DNA from: Pseudarthrobacter enclensis
GTDB taxonomy: Bacteria > Actinomycetota > Actinomycetes > Actinomycetales > Micrococcaceae
DNA: 64,000 bases
Assembly: GCF_030811655.1 (NCBI RefSeq)
Contig: NZ_JAUSRE010000010.1
Span: 1 to 64,000 of the forward strand
Direction: 5' to 3'
The notes below the pieces were generated by a model. The model made no database searches. It was not told the DNA's origin and saw only the letters and a list, made by a program, of their open reading frames with translations. Below are positions 51,802 through 61,672 of this stretch, one piece after another. Position 1 is the stretch's first letter; the number at the start of each line of letters is the position of its first letter. The position numbers and the translations under genes are program-made.

Positions 51802-54726
51802 ATGGAACCGATCTCCACCGTTGCGGCATCCGTCTCAATAGCCAGCGGGACGTCTGCAGTTCTGCAGGCCGCTAATAAGGGTGTTCGCTCAGCCTACCGT
51901 CGGGCACGCTTGAGCGGGACGATAGACCAGGAATGGCTAACGCTAGACGCTCTCTCAGGTCAGAATGCATCGTTTACGGCTGCCGAACTTAGCGACGTCC
52001 ATCTGTTCCTCGCCAGCGACGCAGTCAAACCAATTCTCGCTCTTCTTGCCCTCGGCACGGTCCTTGGCGATGCTGACGAGGTAATAGATGGTGCGCGTAC
52101 GGCATTCCTCAATGAGAGCCGGCGTTGGGCCATTCAGTCCAAAACCACCTGGGCGGCCAAGAGTGATACGATTTTCGATTCCATCGTTAAGCTTTTCCAT
52201 GGTGTCCTGCCCAACGCAAGCCATTCCGAGGAACTCACTGAAGAGATTGAGGCCTATTCCGATTTTATCGGAACACCCTTAAAGGGGAAGGAGAATGAGG
52301 GGGCGCACCGAACCTACGTTGGTCGTCTACTTGCTCTTACCACAGACCTGGACGCGCTAAGGCAAACTTCGACGCTGTCGGAAGAGCTAGCCGAAGCAAT
52401 CCGCGCCGGTGATGGAGAACAGATAATCGGGCACGCCGAAGTCGATAGTCCCGTCACTTTTGACGATCTCTATGTGAGTCGTGACTTCATAGATGTTAGT
52501 TCTGAATCCATAGAGGACTCAGGCGGACTAGTGTCTTCCGGGATCCCTTTCCGGGTCCTGTTAATGGGTTCTCCTGGTGCAGGTAAATCAACCTTCGTCA
52601 AATTCTTGACCGCTGGCCTATCCAACCCCGAATTAAGAAGCCCTACTCTACCGAGCGTAGTTATTAAATGTCGCGAATATGCCCGGGAGGGGTTCTCGGG
52701 CTCCTTGGTCAGCTTCGCTTCCAAGCAGTTGACAGCAGATCTCCGACCGGTGTCGGATGCAGACCTGGAAGGTTTGCTGCTTACTGGGAAGATAGCAGTC
52801 ATACTCGATGGCCTTGACGAAATCACGGATCTACCTCGTCGCCAAGACATGGTGAAGCGCATACATCGATTCACTTCCCAGTTTCCGACGACATCTGTAC
52901 TCGTCACGACAAGAGAAGTTGGATATAACAGTGCCGCACTAAGTGCGAAGGTATTCCGAAGCGTACGTCTTCAAGAATTCAGTCTTGAACAGGTCGAAGA
53001 ATACTGCCAGCGATGGTTTGCCAAGAATAGCAAGGATCATTTGGTTGAGCATTTCGTTGCAGAATCTGAGGCCGTTAGCGATCTGAGAGCAAATCCACTG
53101 CTCTTATCCTTGCTCTGTATCCTCTATCGAGACAGCGGCGCCATACCTGCCAATAGACGAGGTATCTACAGTCAATGTGCACAACTTCTGTTCCACAAGT
53201 GGGACGCACACCGACAGATAAAGCACTTCGAAGTGTTGCCCGACTACACCGACCGTCTCATGGAAGAGATCGCACGATGGATCTACACCTCACCTTCCGC
53301 TCAGACAGGTCTTGAAGAACAGATCATTGTGAAGACCATGTCCCAGTACATGGTGTCGGACCTCGGGTTCTTGCCAAGTAAGGCTGAACCTACGGCCAGG
53401 GACTTTCTTGACTTCTGTGCCGGCCGAGCTTGGCTCTTGGGGGTGACCGGCACGAGTAAACATGGAGGAAATCGAATTTTCTCCTTTACGCACAGGACAT
53501 TTTACGAGTTCTTCGCCGCTGAAGCGTTCGCGCGGAATGCCGAAAATGCAACGGACATGGCAGCGCTGCTGCGGAAAGCCTACGAACGAGACAGCACTTC
53601 ACTGCTCCCTGAGCTTCTCATTCAAAGCTTTGACCAGACGCGGGCGCGAGGGGCTACAAACGTGTTCATCAGTCTTTGCGACAATGGAGCGCCCCCTGCG
53701 CTTCTTCTTCGGCTGATGGACGGAGCCAACCTTGCCTCGTTCGCTCGGTCAAAGGGGTTTGCACTAATCATGCACGGCTGGAATCTCACGCTGGATTCCG
53801 AAGTCTTTACAGCCTTGCTTCAAGTAAGCGGCCCCGCCAGGGATCAATTTCAGTCAGAATACCTCCTCCCCGCTGAGAGCGTGCTTGCGCGAAGGAAGTT
53901 CCTCTACGGGTGGGCAAGTTTTCAGCTCGCCGGGTCGAGCACCCGTTTTAACAGCATGTGGTCACCAATTGTTGATGAAATGGTGCAGACATACGCTGAG
54001 GAACTCGCAGAGCTTCCAGACCCTGTCGTCATGAACTGGCTTCTTGGTACGGGTGTCCCTGCAAGAGATACTTCAGATATATGGGAGTACTTCGTTTGTT
54101 TCACTCTCTATGGATGGGCTCCTGGCATCGCCTGGTGGCTGGTTGACGGGGTTTTCAATACAGACATCCCAGTCGCGCCAAGTGCTTCCACAAAGCTCGT
54201 AGTCGAGCGCCTCGTCGATGAACTAAACGGGGGAGCGGCAATCCCGCAGTCAGTTATTGCACGGCTCCGGGGGGCCTTGGAGGACGTTCAAGCACACAGA
54301 AGGCCTTGGATCCCTCTTGATCGACCAGGTGATTTCGAAAAGACGGCGAGAACTCTGCTCGCATATATCGTTTTCGCCTTAGCGGAGGAGCGCGAGGGTG
54401 AGTCAGAACTCCTAACAGCAGTGGCACGCTGTTGGCCTGAGCTAACCACGATCCTCACAGGGCGAGCCTCATCCCAGCGACGGAGAAAGAAGCTGCGATC
54501 CCCGATCATGAGCGGCCCAGCTCTCTCGAACCTGCCTAGCCGGTTACAGGACTGGGTTAACGGAGGGACCGATCTAGTCGATTTCAGCGTCTTCGACGAT
54601 GATCCATTGGGAGTTAAGTATCGGCATATTCCTCCTGTGAATTTCGACGCCCAATTCGGCTTGGGTCCTCGAAGGCCGCAAGTCCCGTCGCCGGCGGCAG
54701 GAGATAGAACTCCGCCACGACCTTAG
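51802..54726 (+). CDS. NACHT-type STAND NTPase (bacterial NLR-like)
   Basis: This 974-residue protein has an N-terminal region of about 220 residues (VAASVSIASGTSAVLQAANK), the pre-NACHT motif FDDLYVSRDFIDV, Walker A LLMGSPGAGKSTFVKFLTAG (near residue 255), Walker B AVILDGLDEITDLPRRQDMV with the NACHT DGLDE core, VLVTTREVGY as sensor 1, and a winged-helix region with FSFTHRTFYEFFAAEAFARN. About 350 helical residues follow as a likely sensor. Bacterial NACHT proteins of this design give phage defence by sensing and cell suicide. No separate effector gene adjoins it. GC is lower than around it. Confidence 0.85.
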   Translation: MEPISTVAASVSIASGTSAVLQAANKGVRSAYRRARLSGTIDQEWLTLDALSGQNASFTAAELSDVHLFLASDAVKPILALLALGTVLGDADEVIDGARTAFLNESRRWAIQSKTTWAAKSDTIFDSIVKLFHGVLPNASHSEELTEEIEAYSDFIGTPLKGKENEGAHRTYVGRLLALTTDLDALRQTSTLSEELAEAIRAGDGEQIIGHAEVDSPVTFDDLYVSRDFIDVSSESIEDSGGLVSSGIPFRVLLMGSPGAGKSTFVKFLTAGLSNPELRSPTLPSVVIKCREYAREGFSGSLVSFASKQLTADLRPVSDADLEGLLLTGKIAVILDGLDEITDLPRRQDMVKRIHRFTSQFPTTSVLVTTREVGYNSAALSAKVFRSVRLQEFSLEQVEEYCQRWFAKNSKDHLVEHFVAESEAVSDLRANPLLLSLLCILYRDSGAIPANRRGIYSQCAQLLFHKWDAHRQIKHFEVLPDYTDRLMEEIARWIYTSPSAQTGLEEQIIVKTMSQYMVSDLGFLPSKAEPTARDFLDFCAGRAWLLGVTGTSKHGGNRIFSFTHRTFYEFFAAEAFARNAENATDMAALLRKAYERDSTSLLPELLIQSFDQTRARGATNVFISLCDNGAPPALLLRLMDGANLASFARSKGFALIMHGWNLTLDSEVFTALLQVSGPARDQFQSEYLLPAESVLARRKFLYGWASFQLAGSSTRFNSMWSPIVDEMVQTYAEELAELPDPVVMNWLLGTGVPARDTSDIWEYFVCFTLYGWAPGIAWWLVDGVFNTDIPVAPSASTKLVVERLVDELNGGAAIPQSVIARLRGALEDVQAHRRPWIPLDRPGDFEKTARTLLAYIVFALAEEREGESELLTAVARCWPELTTILTGRASSQRRRKKLRSPIMSGPALSNLPSRLQDWVNGGTDLVDFSVFDDDPLGVKYRHIPPVNFDAQFGLGPRRPQVPSPAAGDRTPPRP

Positions 54727-54991
54727 TGCCGGCTCAAAAATCTAAACAAGGCGCCATGTTCGCCGGGGTACGTGAGCGAACCACTTTTAAGGCGATCGGG
54801 TACGCGCAGCGATTGCTACTAGCGCAGTCTTTGAACGAGCCACTTCACATTCCCCGCGATCAGCCTTGAGCTCAAGCCGCCTGTGTTAGGGTCAGTTCTA
54901 AGAAGTTGCATCCCTTGTGTCCGGTATGTCGAGCTGCGGCCCTATTCTTACGGGCTCGGCGCGACAGTCTGACGTCAGGTTTGGGTGTACC

Positions 54992-56011
54992 TCATGAACC
55001 GTCCAACCAAGGGTCCACGGGAACATGGCCCGCTGGCCGCCCGTCGGGATGAAGGAGCCGCCCGTACACCTTGACCTGATTAAGGACATACCGGCGGTCA
55101 GCAACTTCGATGGCACTGTCCGCTGCATAAATTCGTTGGAGAACGTTGTGGAGGTGTTCCAAAGATCGGACGCTGACGATCAGTATCATGTTGGCGGCGC
55201 TCGTTACTTCTGCGCAGAAGCGGGTTTCCTTCCAAGCCCCTGCCAATGTGCCGAACCTTCGGGTATTGCTGTCCGGAACAGTTAGTTTCAGGAACGCCGC
55301 TGTCGGATAGCCGAAGAGCGGACGGGCGATATCGCATCGGAAGTTGATCTCTCCGGCCCTGATGAGCCGGTTTACCCGACGTTTCACCGCGTAGGCGGAA
55401 GTACCTAAGTTTTCTGCGAGGGCGACGTACGACATCCGTGCGTCACCGGCCAGCTCAAGAAAGAGTGGCCGGTCCTGGATTGACAGCAACGATTCCCGGG
55501 ATGCGCTCGAGCCGGCTTTGGGGCGGACTTGTTCTGTCCGTTGGCGGGACATTATGCCCTCGCGCCACGTAACGCCTCCCAAAATGCTGCCGAAGACGTT
55601 GACACGTGAGCGAAGAATACGTGGATCCATTGGAATCGTCTGGTCGAGGGCAGCTGACAAGCGGGAGAGATCAGTTGTGAGCATGAGGGCGTAAATGCCG
55701 AAGTCACCGCTCGTCAGGGCAACCGTAATGACGTTGGGTTTTTGCGCGAGAAGTTGCGCGATTTCAAGCGCCGATCCATGGGCGCAGTCAAGTTCCAGGA
55801 CCGCACCTTGGGAGGCTCCCGCCGCAACGGAAATACTGGACCACGCGAGCCCTTCCCCTGTCAAACGGTCCCAGCGGCGGGCGAGTGTCATCGGGGAAAC
55901 GTCGAGGGCGCCGGCGAGGTCCTGCCACGGTGCGCGTGCGTTGAGCTGTAGAGCGTCCACCAGTTCCAGATCCAGCTCGTCGGGGCGTTTCCATTTAGTC
56001 ATGAGACTCAA
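54992..56011 (-). CDS. Two-domain Lrp/AsnC-family regulator
   Basis: This 339-residue regulator has two HTH-plus-ligand-domain halves: LDLELVDALQLNARAPWQDL with VSPMTLARRWDRLTGEGL, and FLELAGDARMSYVALAENLG with TSAYAVKRRVNRLIRAGEI. Single-copy Lrp proteins are near 150 residues, so this is a tandem form. It is divergent from the MFS/M81/M20 group across about 130 bases and probably regulates it, sensing an amino-acid-like ligand. Confidence 0.85.
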   Translation of the reverse strand: MSLMTKWKRPDELDLELVDALQLNARAPWQDLAGALDVSPMTLARRWDRLTGEGLAWSSISVAAGASQGAVLELDCAHGSALEIAQLLAQKPNVITVALTSGDFGIYALMLTTDLSRLSAALDQTIPMDPRILRSRVNVFGSILGGVTWREGIMSRQRTEQVRPKAGSSASRESLLSIQDRPLFLELAGDARMSYVALAENLGTSAYAVKRRVNRLIRAGEINFRCDIARPLFGYPTAAFLKLTVPDSNTRRFGTLAGAWKETRFCAEVTSAANMILIVSVRSLEHLHNVLQRIYAADSAIEVADRRYVLNQVKVYGRLLHPDGRPAGHVPVDPWLDGS

Positions 56012-56144
56012 AATAACCCACGGAATTTCGAGATCATGCAGAGAAGAGCTTTGCCACTTCAGAAGAATGCATCCTCGCAGATGTTCGTTTCGCTCCTCCT
56101 AGACTCATCGCTAGCACCCCTGCAACAACGAACTAGGAGCATCG

Positions 56145-56413
56145 ATGGCGATAGATTCCGTGCCACCGACCGCCGTGTCGGCTCAAGTCATGAAGGCATT
56201 ACACAGCAAGGTCACGAGGCGGGTACTTCCTCTCCTGCTGATTTGTTACATCTTTGCCTACCTGGACCGAGTCAACATCGGTTTTGCCAAGCTGCAAATG
56301 TCGACGGACATCGGACTCTCTGAGGCGGCTTACGGTCTTGGCGCGGGGCTGTTCTTCCTCGGTTACGTCATCTTTGAAATTCCCAGCAATCTGTTGCTTC
56401 AAAAAATCGGGAC
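56145..56413 (+). pseudogene. MFS permease, 5' part (interrupted by IS21)
   Basis: The frame begins MAIDSVPPTAVSAQVMKALH after TAGGAG and includes YIFAYLDRVNIGFAKLQMST, the signature of anion:cation symporters (ACS group). It is cut after QKIGT by the IS21-family insertion; removing the IS and one copy of GGGAC restores the frame into KKTMVRIMLLWGATSASML at 59037. The permease is inactive as it stands. Confidence 0.85.
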
Positions 56414-56534
56414 TGGCAGATAGCGTGAGTTGGTACTCGTGTTCCGGTGAGTTGGTACTGTCGTGGTTTGTGGGTGCTGCGCTGTGGGTGAGGCGGTGCA
56501 CTGGGCGCCGCCTTTTCCTATGTGAGGAGGCAGC

Positions 56535-58148
56535 ATGGCCGATTTCAAGGCCATTATGACCTTGGCTGTTGCTGGTCGGAGCTATGACGAGATCGTCGCG
56601 GTGGCGGGGTGTTCCCGCCGTGACGTGGCCGCGGCGAAGAAGACGATTGCGGCTTACGGTTTTACCGCAGGGCAGATCGGGGCGATGTCCCCGCAGGAGA
56701 TCGCCCGGTTGTTTCCGGATGGTCGTAAGAGGGTCACGGAGTTATACGAACGCCCGGATTTTGATCGGGTGCTGGCTTCGATGCGGGAGAACCGGCACTT
56801 CACTCTCCAGCAGGCCTGGAGCAGGTACTTGGTCTCGAGTGCCGCGAACGGCGGGAAGAAGTACGGGTATTCGCAGTTTTGCGCCCTGTTCGCCGAGCAT
56901 GCCCGCGTGACCGATGTCGTGGCGACGCTGCACCACGAGCCGGGCCGGGCGATGCTGGTGGACTGGGCCGGGGACACCCTGGGGGTTGTGGATGCGGTCA
57001 CCGGGGAGGTGACCGGGGTCTATCTGTTCGTGGCTGTGCTGCCGTATTCCGGGGCGGTGTTCTGCCATGGGTATACGGACATGACATCGGCGTCCTGGAT
57101 TGCCGCCCATGTGGCGGCTTTCTCGTTCTATGGCGGGGTCCCGCAGCTGGTGGTCCCGGACAATCCGGCGACCTCGACTCACCGGCCGAAGCGGGGCGAA
57201 TCGGCCCGGGTGCTCAACGCCCGGTATCAGCAGCTGGCCGAGCATTATTCGACGGGGATCGTGCCGGCCAGGGCGAAACGGCCCCGCGATAAGGCTGCGG
57301 CCGAGTCGGCGGTGAACGTGGTGAACAAGCGGGTGATCGGCTATCTGGCCGAGGAGGTCTTCACCACGGCGCAGGCCCTGAACGAGGCGATCGGGGCCCG
57401 GCTGGTGGAGATCAACGAGCGGATTCCCCGGGCCGATGGCAGCACCCGGTGGGAACGGTTCACCGCCGATGAGTCCGGCCTGCTCCAGGCGCTGCCGGCC
57501 GACGGGTTCGACTCGGTGGAATGGAAGCAGCTCAAGGTCGGACGGAATTACCACGTCAGCTGCGATTCCCAGCATTACTCGGTGCCCTACACCTACGCCG
57601 GGCAGCTGCTGCGGGTCCGGGTCACCTCCACGACAGTGACCGTCTTCGACGGGGACCAGGTCATCTGCGAGCATGTCCGGCGGCTGGGCCGGAAGGGCCA
57701 GTATTCGACCGATGTCGCGCATGCCCCTACCCGGCACCGGGGTATCGACGGGCTGTGGTCCAAGCGGTGGTTCACGGACCGCGCCCGGGGCTTCGGGCCA
57801 GCCACCGAGGCGGTCATCGCCGGGATCATCGACCGGCACACCGTGGAGGCCCAAGGGTACCTGGACTGCCAGAACATCCTGGAGTCCCTGGGCAAGCGGA
57901 ACAAGGCCCGCCTGGAGGCCGCCTGCCAGGTCCTGCTCGACACCGGTCAGGGCCCAGGAACTTACAGCACGATCAAACGGATCATGGCCACCATCGACTC
58001 CGACACTAAAAAACCCAAAACAATCACACCGGCGGCGGCCACCCGCAAACCCGCCGGCGGTGCCGACCCCGGCGCAGGCATCCAGGCGGCGGTGCACGTG
58101 CGCTCGGCCGAGCACTACCGGCGCGACGGACAGGGAGGCCAGGGCTGA
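56535..58148 (+). CDS. istA: IS21-family transposase IstA
   Basis: This 537-residue transposase has an N-terminal HTH region (LAVAGRSYDEIVAVAGCSRR), the catalytic core with Asp in MLVDWAGDTLGVVDAV and LVVPDNPATSTHRP and the Glu region in RPRDKAAAESAVNVVNKRVI, and a C-terminal Mu-type domain (YHVSCDSQHYSVPYTYAGQL). GAGGAGG precedes the start. The stop overlaps istB, giving coupled expression. Confidence 0.95.
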   Translation: MADFKAIMTLAVAGRSYDEIVAVAGCSRRDVAAAKKTIAAYGFTAGQIGAMSPQEIARLFPDGRKRVTELYERPDFDRVLASMRENRHFTLQQAWSRYLVSSAANGGKKYGYSQFCALFAEHARVTDVVATLHHEPGRAMLVDWAGDTLGVVDAVTGEVTGVYLFVAVLPYSGAVFCHGYTDMTSASWIAAHVAAFSFYGGVPQLVVPDNPATSTHRPKRGESARVLNARYQQLAEHYSTGIVPARAKRPRDKAAAESAVNVVNKRVIGYLAEEVFTTAQALNEAIGARLVEINERIPRADGSTRWERFTADESGLLQALPADGFDSVEWKQLKVGRNYHVSCDSQHYSVPYTYAGQLLRVRVTSTTVTVFDGDQVICEHVRRLGRKGQYSTDVAHAPTRHRGIDGLWSKRWFTDRARGFGPATEAVIAGIIDRHTVEAQGYLDCQNILESLGKRNKARLEAACQVLLDTGQGPGTYSTIKRIMATIDSDTKKPKTITPAAATRKPAGGADPGAGIQAAVHVRSAEHYRRDGQGGQG

Positions 58149-58915
58149 TGTTCACCAGCGAGGACCACGAGAAATTCCGGACCCTGCGCATCGCGCACCT
58201 GGCCTTGCGGTTCGAGGAACTAATCACCGACGAGGCCAATGACGAGCTCACTCCCGAGCAGATCTTCCTCACCGCAGTGGACGACGCCCTCCACCAGCGC
58301 CGGGCCCACAGGATCGACAAGCTCATCCGGGCCGCCAGGTTCCCGATCCCGCAAGCATCGGTCGCCGAGATCAACTACCAGGAAGGACGCGGGATCACCC
58401 CGGTGCGGATGAAGCGCTACGCCGCCCACCAATGGCGCCAGGACCCCACGAACCTCCTGGTCATCTCACCAACCGGTGGAGGCAAGACCTACCTGGCCTG
58501 CGCGATCGGGATCGCCGCCTGCCAAAGCGGACACACCGTCGCCTACACCCGGATGGACGACCTCGCCCGCCGGCTGGTCATCGCCCGCGGTGACGGCATC
58601 GGCCACCAAAAGCTGCTCAACGAGCTCTCGGACGTGGACCTGCTGGTCATCGATGACTTCCTTACCGTGGGCATCGACCCCGAAGCGGCCAACGACCTCT
58701 TCGCGGTCCTGGCCAACCGGGAACACCGCCTGCCCACGCTCATCGCTTCCCAATCCGGCCCGGCCTACTGGGTCGAGGCCCTGCCGGACCGGGTGGCCGC
58801 GGACTCGATCGTGAACCGGCTGGCAAACAATGCACGCCAACTCAACCTCGGCGACGTGGACATGCGACGACTCCGCGACGATACGGCCCGAGCGCAACCG
58901 GGCCACTGGGAATAG
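58148..58915 (+). CDS. istB: IS21-family ATPase IstB
   Basis: This 255-residue AAA+ ATPase has Walker A VISPTGGGKTYLACAIGIAA, Walker B VDLLVIDDFLTVG, sensor Asn/Arg in FAVLANREHRLPTLIASQSG and the C-terminal VNRLANNARQLNLGDVDMRR. It prepares target DNA for IstA, similar to DnaC/MuB helpers. Confidence 0.95.
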   Translation: MFTSEDHEKFRTLRIAHLALRFEELITDEANDELTPEQIFLTAVDDALHQRRAHRIDKLIRAARFPIPQASVAEINYQEGRGITPVRMKRYAAHQWRQDPTNLLVISPTGGGKTYLACAIGIAACQSGHTVAYTRMDDLARRLVIARGDGIGHQKLLNELSDVDLLVIDDFLTVGIDPEAANDLFAVLANREHRLPTLIASQSGPAYWVEALPDRVAADSIVNRLANNARQLNLGDVDMRRLRDDTARAQPGHWE

Positions 58916-59036
58916 ACCCCAACCAGGACATGGTGCCGGCCCCGAGCGGACAAGCGAAGGGCCGGTACCAATTTCCCGGAACCCCAGTACCAACTACCCA
59001 GACCAGCAGTTCCAACAAAAGCTATCTGCCAGGGAC

Positions 59037-60072
59037 CAAGAAGACGATGGTCCGCATCATGCTGCTGTGGGGAGCGACATCGGCCTCCATGCTCTTTGTC
59101 CGGAACGAGTATGCCTTCTACTTCGTTCGCTTTCTGCTGGGGGTGTTTGAGGCCGGGTTCGCCCCTGGCGCGATCTTTTACCTGACCTATTGGTACTCCA
59201 CCAAGCGGATGGCAAGTGCGATGTCCATTCTGATGCTTGCCGGCCCCATCGGGTCTATGTTCGGGGGACCCGTTTCCGGATTTATCATTGAGAACGTACA
59301 CGGCGCCTCCGGTCTCGCCGGCTGGCAGTGGATGTTCCTGCTCGAGGGGATCCCTTGCCTTGTCTTGGCAGGTGTCGTCTGGAAGTTCCTCGCAGACTCG
59401 CCCGCCCAGGCGGCCTGGCTCACGGCGGACGAAAAGCGCCTGATCGCCTCGGAGCTCAACGAGGATGGAGGCAGCGGCCACAGCAGCTTCGGCCGGGCCC
59501 TGCGTGATCCGTCCGTCTATCTCATGGCGATTGGATACTTCAGTCTCATCAGCGGCATCTACGCCGTCAGCTTCTGGTTACCGACCATTCTCAAGGAGAA
59601 CGGGTTGCAGAGTTTGACCGAGATCGGTCTCCTCACGGCCGTTCCGTATGCCTTCGCCATCGTCTTCATGATCGCTATCGCCCGCCGCTCCGACGCTAAG
59701 GGTGAACGCACAGCCCACGCCGTTGTCCCGGGAACCTTGGCCGCGGTCGGTCTGATGATCGCTGCCTTTGTCCCGACCCAATTCGCTATCTCCTTCACAG
59801 GGATCGTCCTCGCTACAACGGGCTTATGGGTTGCCTACACCGTCTTTTGGGCGATGCCTGCCGAAAAGCTTAAGGGTTCGGCTGCCGCAGGCGGGATCGC
59901 TCTGATCAACAGCATCGGTCTTCTCGGGGGCTTCGTCAGTCCCTATGTCATTGGCCTGATCAAAGAAAGTACCGGAAGCACACAGGCCGGACTCCTGACA
60001 ATGGTCGGGTTCGTGCTTGTCGGCATGACGGCGCTGCTGCTGTCGCAATCGGCTCGCTTCCAGCGCACTTAG
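59037..60072 (+). pseudogene. MFS permease, 3' part (interrupted by IS21)
   Basis: This carries the remaining membrane helices, from KKTMVRIMLLWGATSASML through FLLGVFEAGFAPGAIFYLTY to the end at 60072. Together with 56145-56413 it makes a permease of about 430 residues of the ACS type, which takes up organic anions or amides. Downstream M81 and M20 genes suggest the natural substrate is an acylated or peptide-like compound. Confidence 0.85.
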
Positions 60073-60120
60073 TTTCACTCCCGACAGCCATCGTCACCGT
60101 CCTGAAAGATAACGAGACCC

Positions 60121-61659
60121 ATGCGCATCCTTACCGCTGGATTCCTGCACGAGACAAACACGTTCGCCGAAAGACCGGCAGACCTGGAAAACTTCGAAAA
60201 CGGTGAGGGGTTTCCAGCCCTTCGCACTGGCAGCGAACTGTTTGAACTGGAGAACGTCAACATCCCGCTTGGCGGCTTCCTGAAAGCGATGCGACCAGCC
60301 GGCCACGAAATCATTCCCATCATTTGGTGCGCTGCCTCGCCGTCGGCCCCCGTTACTTCCCGGGCCTTCGAAACTGTGGTGGACATGATCACGCGCGGTT
60401 GTGCGGAACACTCGCCCGATGCCGTGTACCTCGACTTGCACGGGGCCATGGTCACGGACAGGTACGACGACGGTGAGGGAGAGATCCTCCGGCGCGTTCG
60501 CGCAATCGTAGGCGATCAGTGCCCGATCGTGGTGAGTCTGGATCTGCACGCCAACATGAGTTCAGTCATGTTTGAATTCGCAGACGCAATGACGGCCTAC
60601 CGCACCTACCCGCACATCGATATGGCCGAAACTGGCGTCCGATGTGCAGAGTTGATGACCCGGCTCGCCGCAGGGGAGCGGCTGGAATGTGCCTGGCAGA
60701 GGATTCCGTTCCTCATCCCAATAAATGCTGGCAGCACTTTCATGGAGCCAGCAGGGAGCATCTACCACGGACTTGGCCGTCCGGGTCTGGATGGGGATGA
60801 TCTTTCCTTCGGCGCCGGTTTTCCTGCTGCAGACATCGCAGACTGTTCGCCCGTCGTGTGGGGCTACGGCCCGGATGCCGTTCGAATCGCGGAGCGGGTG
60901 GCGGAACTGGCCCATCTGGTCGAACTCCATGAGAAAGACTTCGTTCCAGAACTCTATTCACCCGATGAAGCGATCCAAACAGCGATCGACGTGGTTGCGG
61001 CGGGTCGATCACCAGTCATCATCGCCGACACCCAAGACAACCCGGGCGCAGGCGGAGAGGCGACGACCATGGGAATGCTCGAAGCGCTCCTCCGGCACAA
61101 CGTGGAACGCTCCGCGATCGGAGCCATCTTTGACCCGGCCGTCGCCGCCCTTGCCCATGAGGCCGGCCTCGGCGCCGTGATCACGGCGGACTTTCCGGGG
61201 TCCTCCGCCTATGGAGACGTAGCGCTGAAGCACGAGTTCGAGGTGAAGTTTCTTTCTGACGGCCGCTGCCGATTCGACGGACCAATGATGCACGGCAACG
61301 AACTGGACCTGGGCCCGTCGGCTCTGCTGTGCAGCGGCAACGTCTCGGTCGTCGTGACGTCCCGTAAGGCGCAGATTATGGACCGAAATCAGTTCAAGAT
61401 GGTGGATCTGTCGCCCGAGGAGCAGAACGTCGTCGTGGTTAAAAGCTCAGTTCACTTCCGTGGAGACTTCCAGCCCGTCGCCGGGGAAATCCTTGTCGCC
61501 GTCGCGCCCGGGCCCATGGCAGCGAACCCTGCAGATCTCCCCTGGACGAATCTGCCGGAAGGCATCCGCCTTTCACCGATGGGTGAAGAATTTTCCATGG
61601 ACTTCAGCAGTACCGGAATCACACTCAAGGCGCGCTGTGCGCAAGCAGAACAGCACTGA
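60121..61659 (+). CDS. M81-family (MlrC-like) metallopeptidase
   Basis: This 512-residue enzyme has the M81/MlrC N-terminal domain, MRILTAGFLHETNTFAERPA. Zinc ligands are expected in IVVSLDLHANMSSVMFEFAD and TAYRTYPHIDMAETG, and the C-terminal domain contains IADTQDNPGAGGEATTMGML. MlrC hydrolyses linear microcystin products; most relatives act on unknown amides. It follows the permease by 48 bases and precedes the M20 gene by 13. Confidence 0.85.
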   Translation: MRILTAGFLHETNTFAERPADLENFENGEGFPALRTGSELFELENVNIPLGGFLKAMRPAGHEIIPIIWCAASPSAPVTSRAFETVVDMITRGCAEHSPDAVYLDLHGAMVTDRYDDGEGEILRRVRAIVGDQCPIVVSLDLHANMSSVMFEFADAMTAYRTYPHIDMAETGVRCAELMTRLAAGERLECAWQRIPFLIPINAGSTFMEPAGSIYHGLGRPGLDGDDLSFGAGFPAADIADCSPVVWGYGPDAVRIAERVAELAHLVELHEKDFVPELYSPDEAIQTAIDVVAAGRSPVIIADTQDNPGAGGEATTMGMLEALLRHNVERSAIGAIFDPAVAALAHEAGLGAVITADFPGSSAYGDVALKHEFEVKFLSDGRCRFDGPMMHGNELDLGPSALLCSGNVSVVVTSRKAQIMDRNQFKMVDLSPEEQNVVVVKSSVHFRGDFQPVAGEILVAVAPGPMAANPADLPWTNLPEGIRLSPMGEEFSMDFSSTGITLKARCAQAEQH

Positions 61660-61672
61660 GGAAAGGCAGGAC

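Larger units (their letters stand above)
56414..59031. mobile_element. IS21-family insertion sequence
   Basis: The element is 2618 bp with inverted ends TGGCAGATAGC at 56414 and GCTATCTGCCA ending at 59031, and GGGAC on both sides (56409-56413 and 59032-59036). GAGTTGGTACT-type subrepeats occur inside both ends, as usual in this family. It holds istA and istB in overlapping frames. Confidence 0.9.

Noticed and set aside
56742..58115. A 457-residue minus-strand frame opposite istA
   Set aside because: It is antisense to IstA, which has its catalytic motifs.
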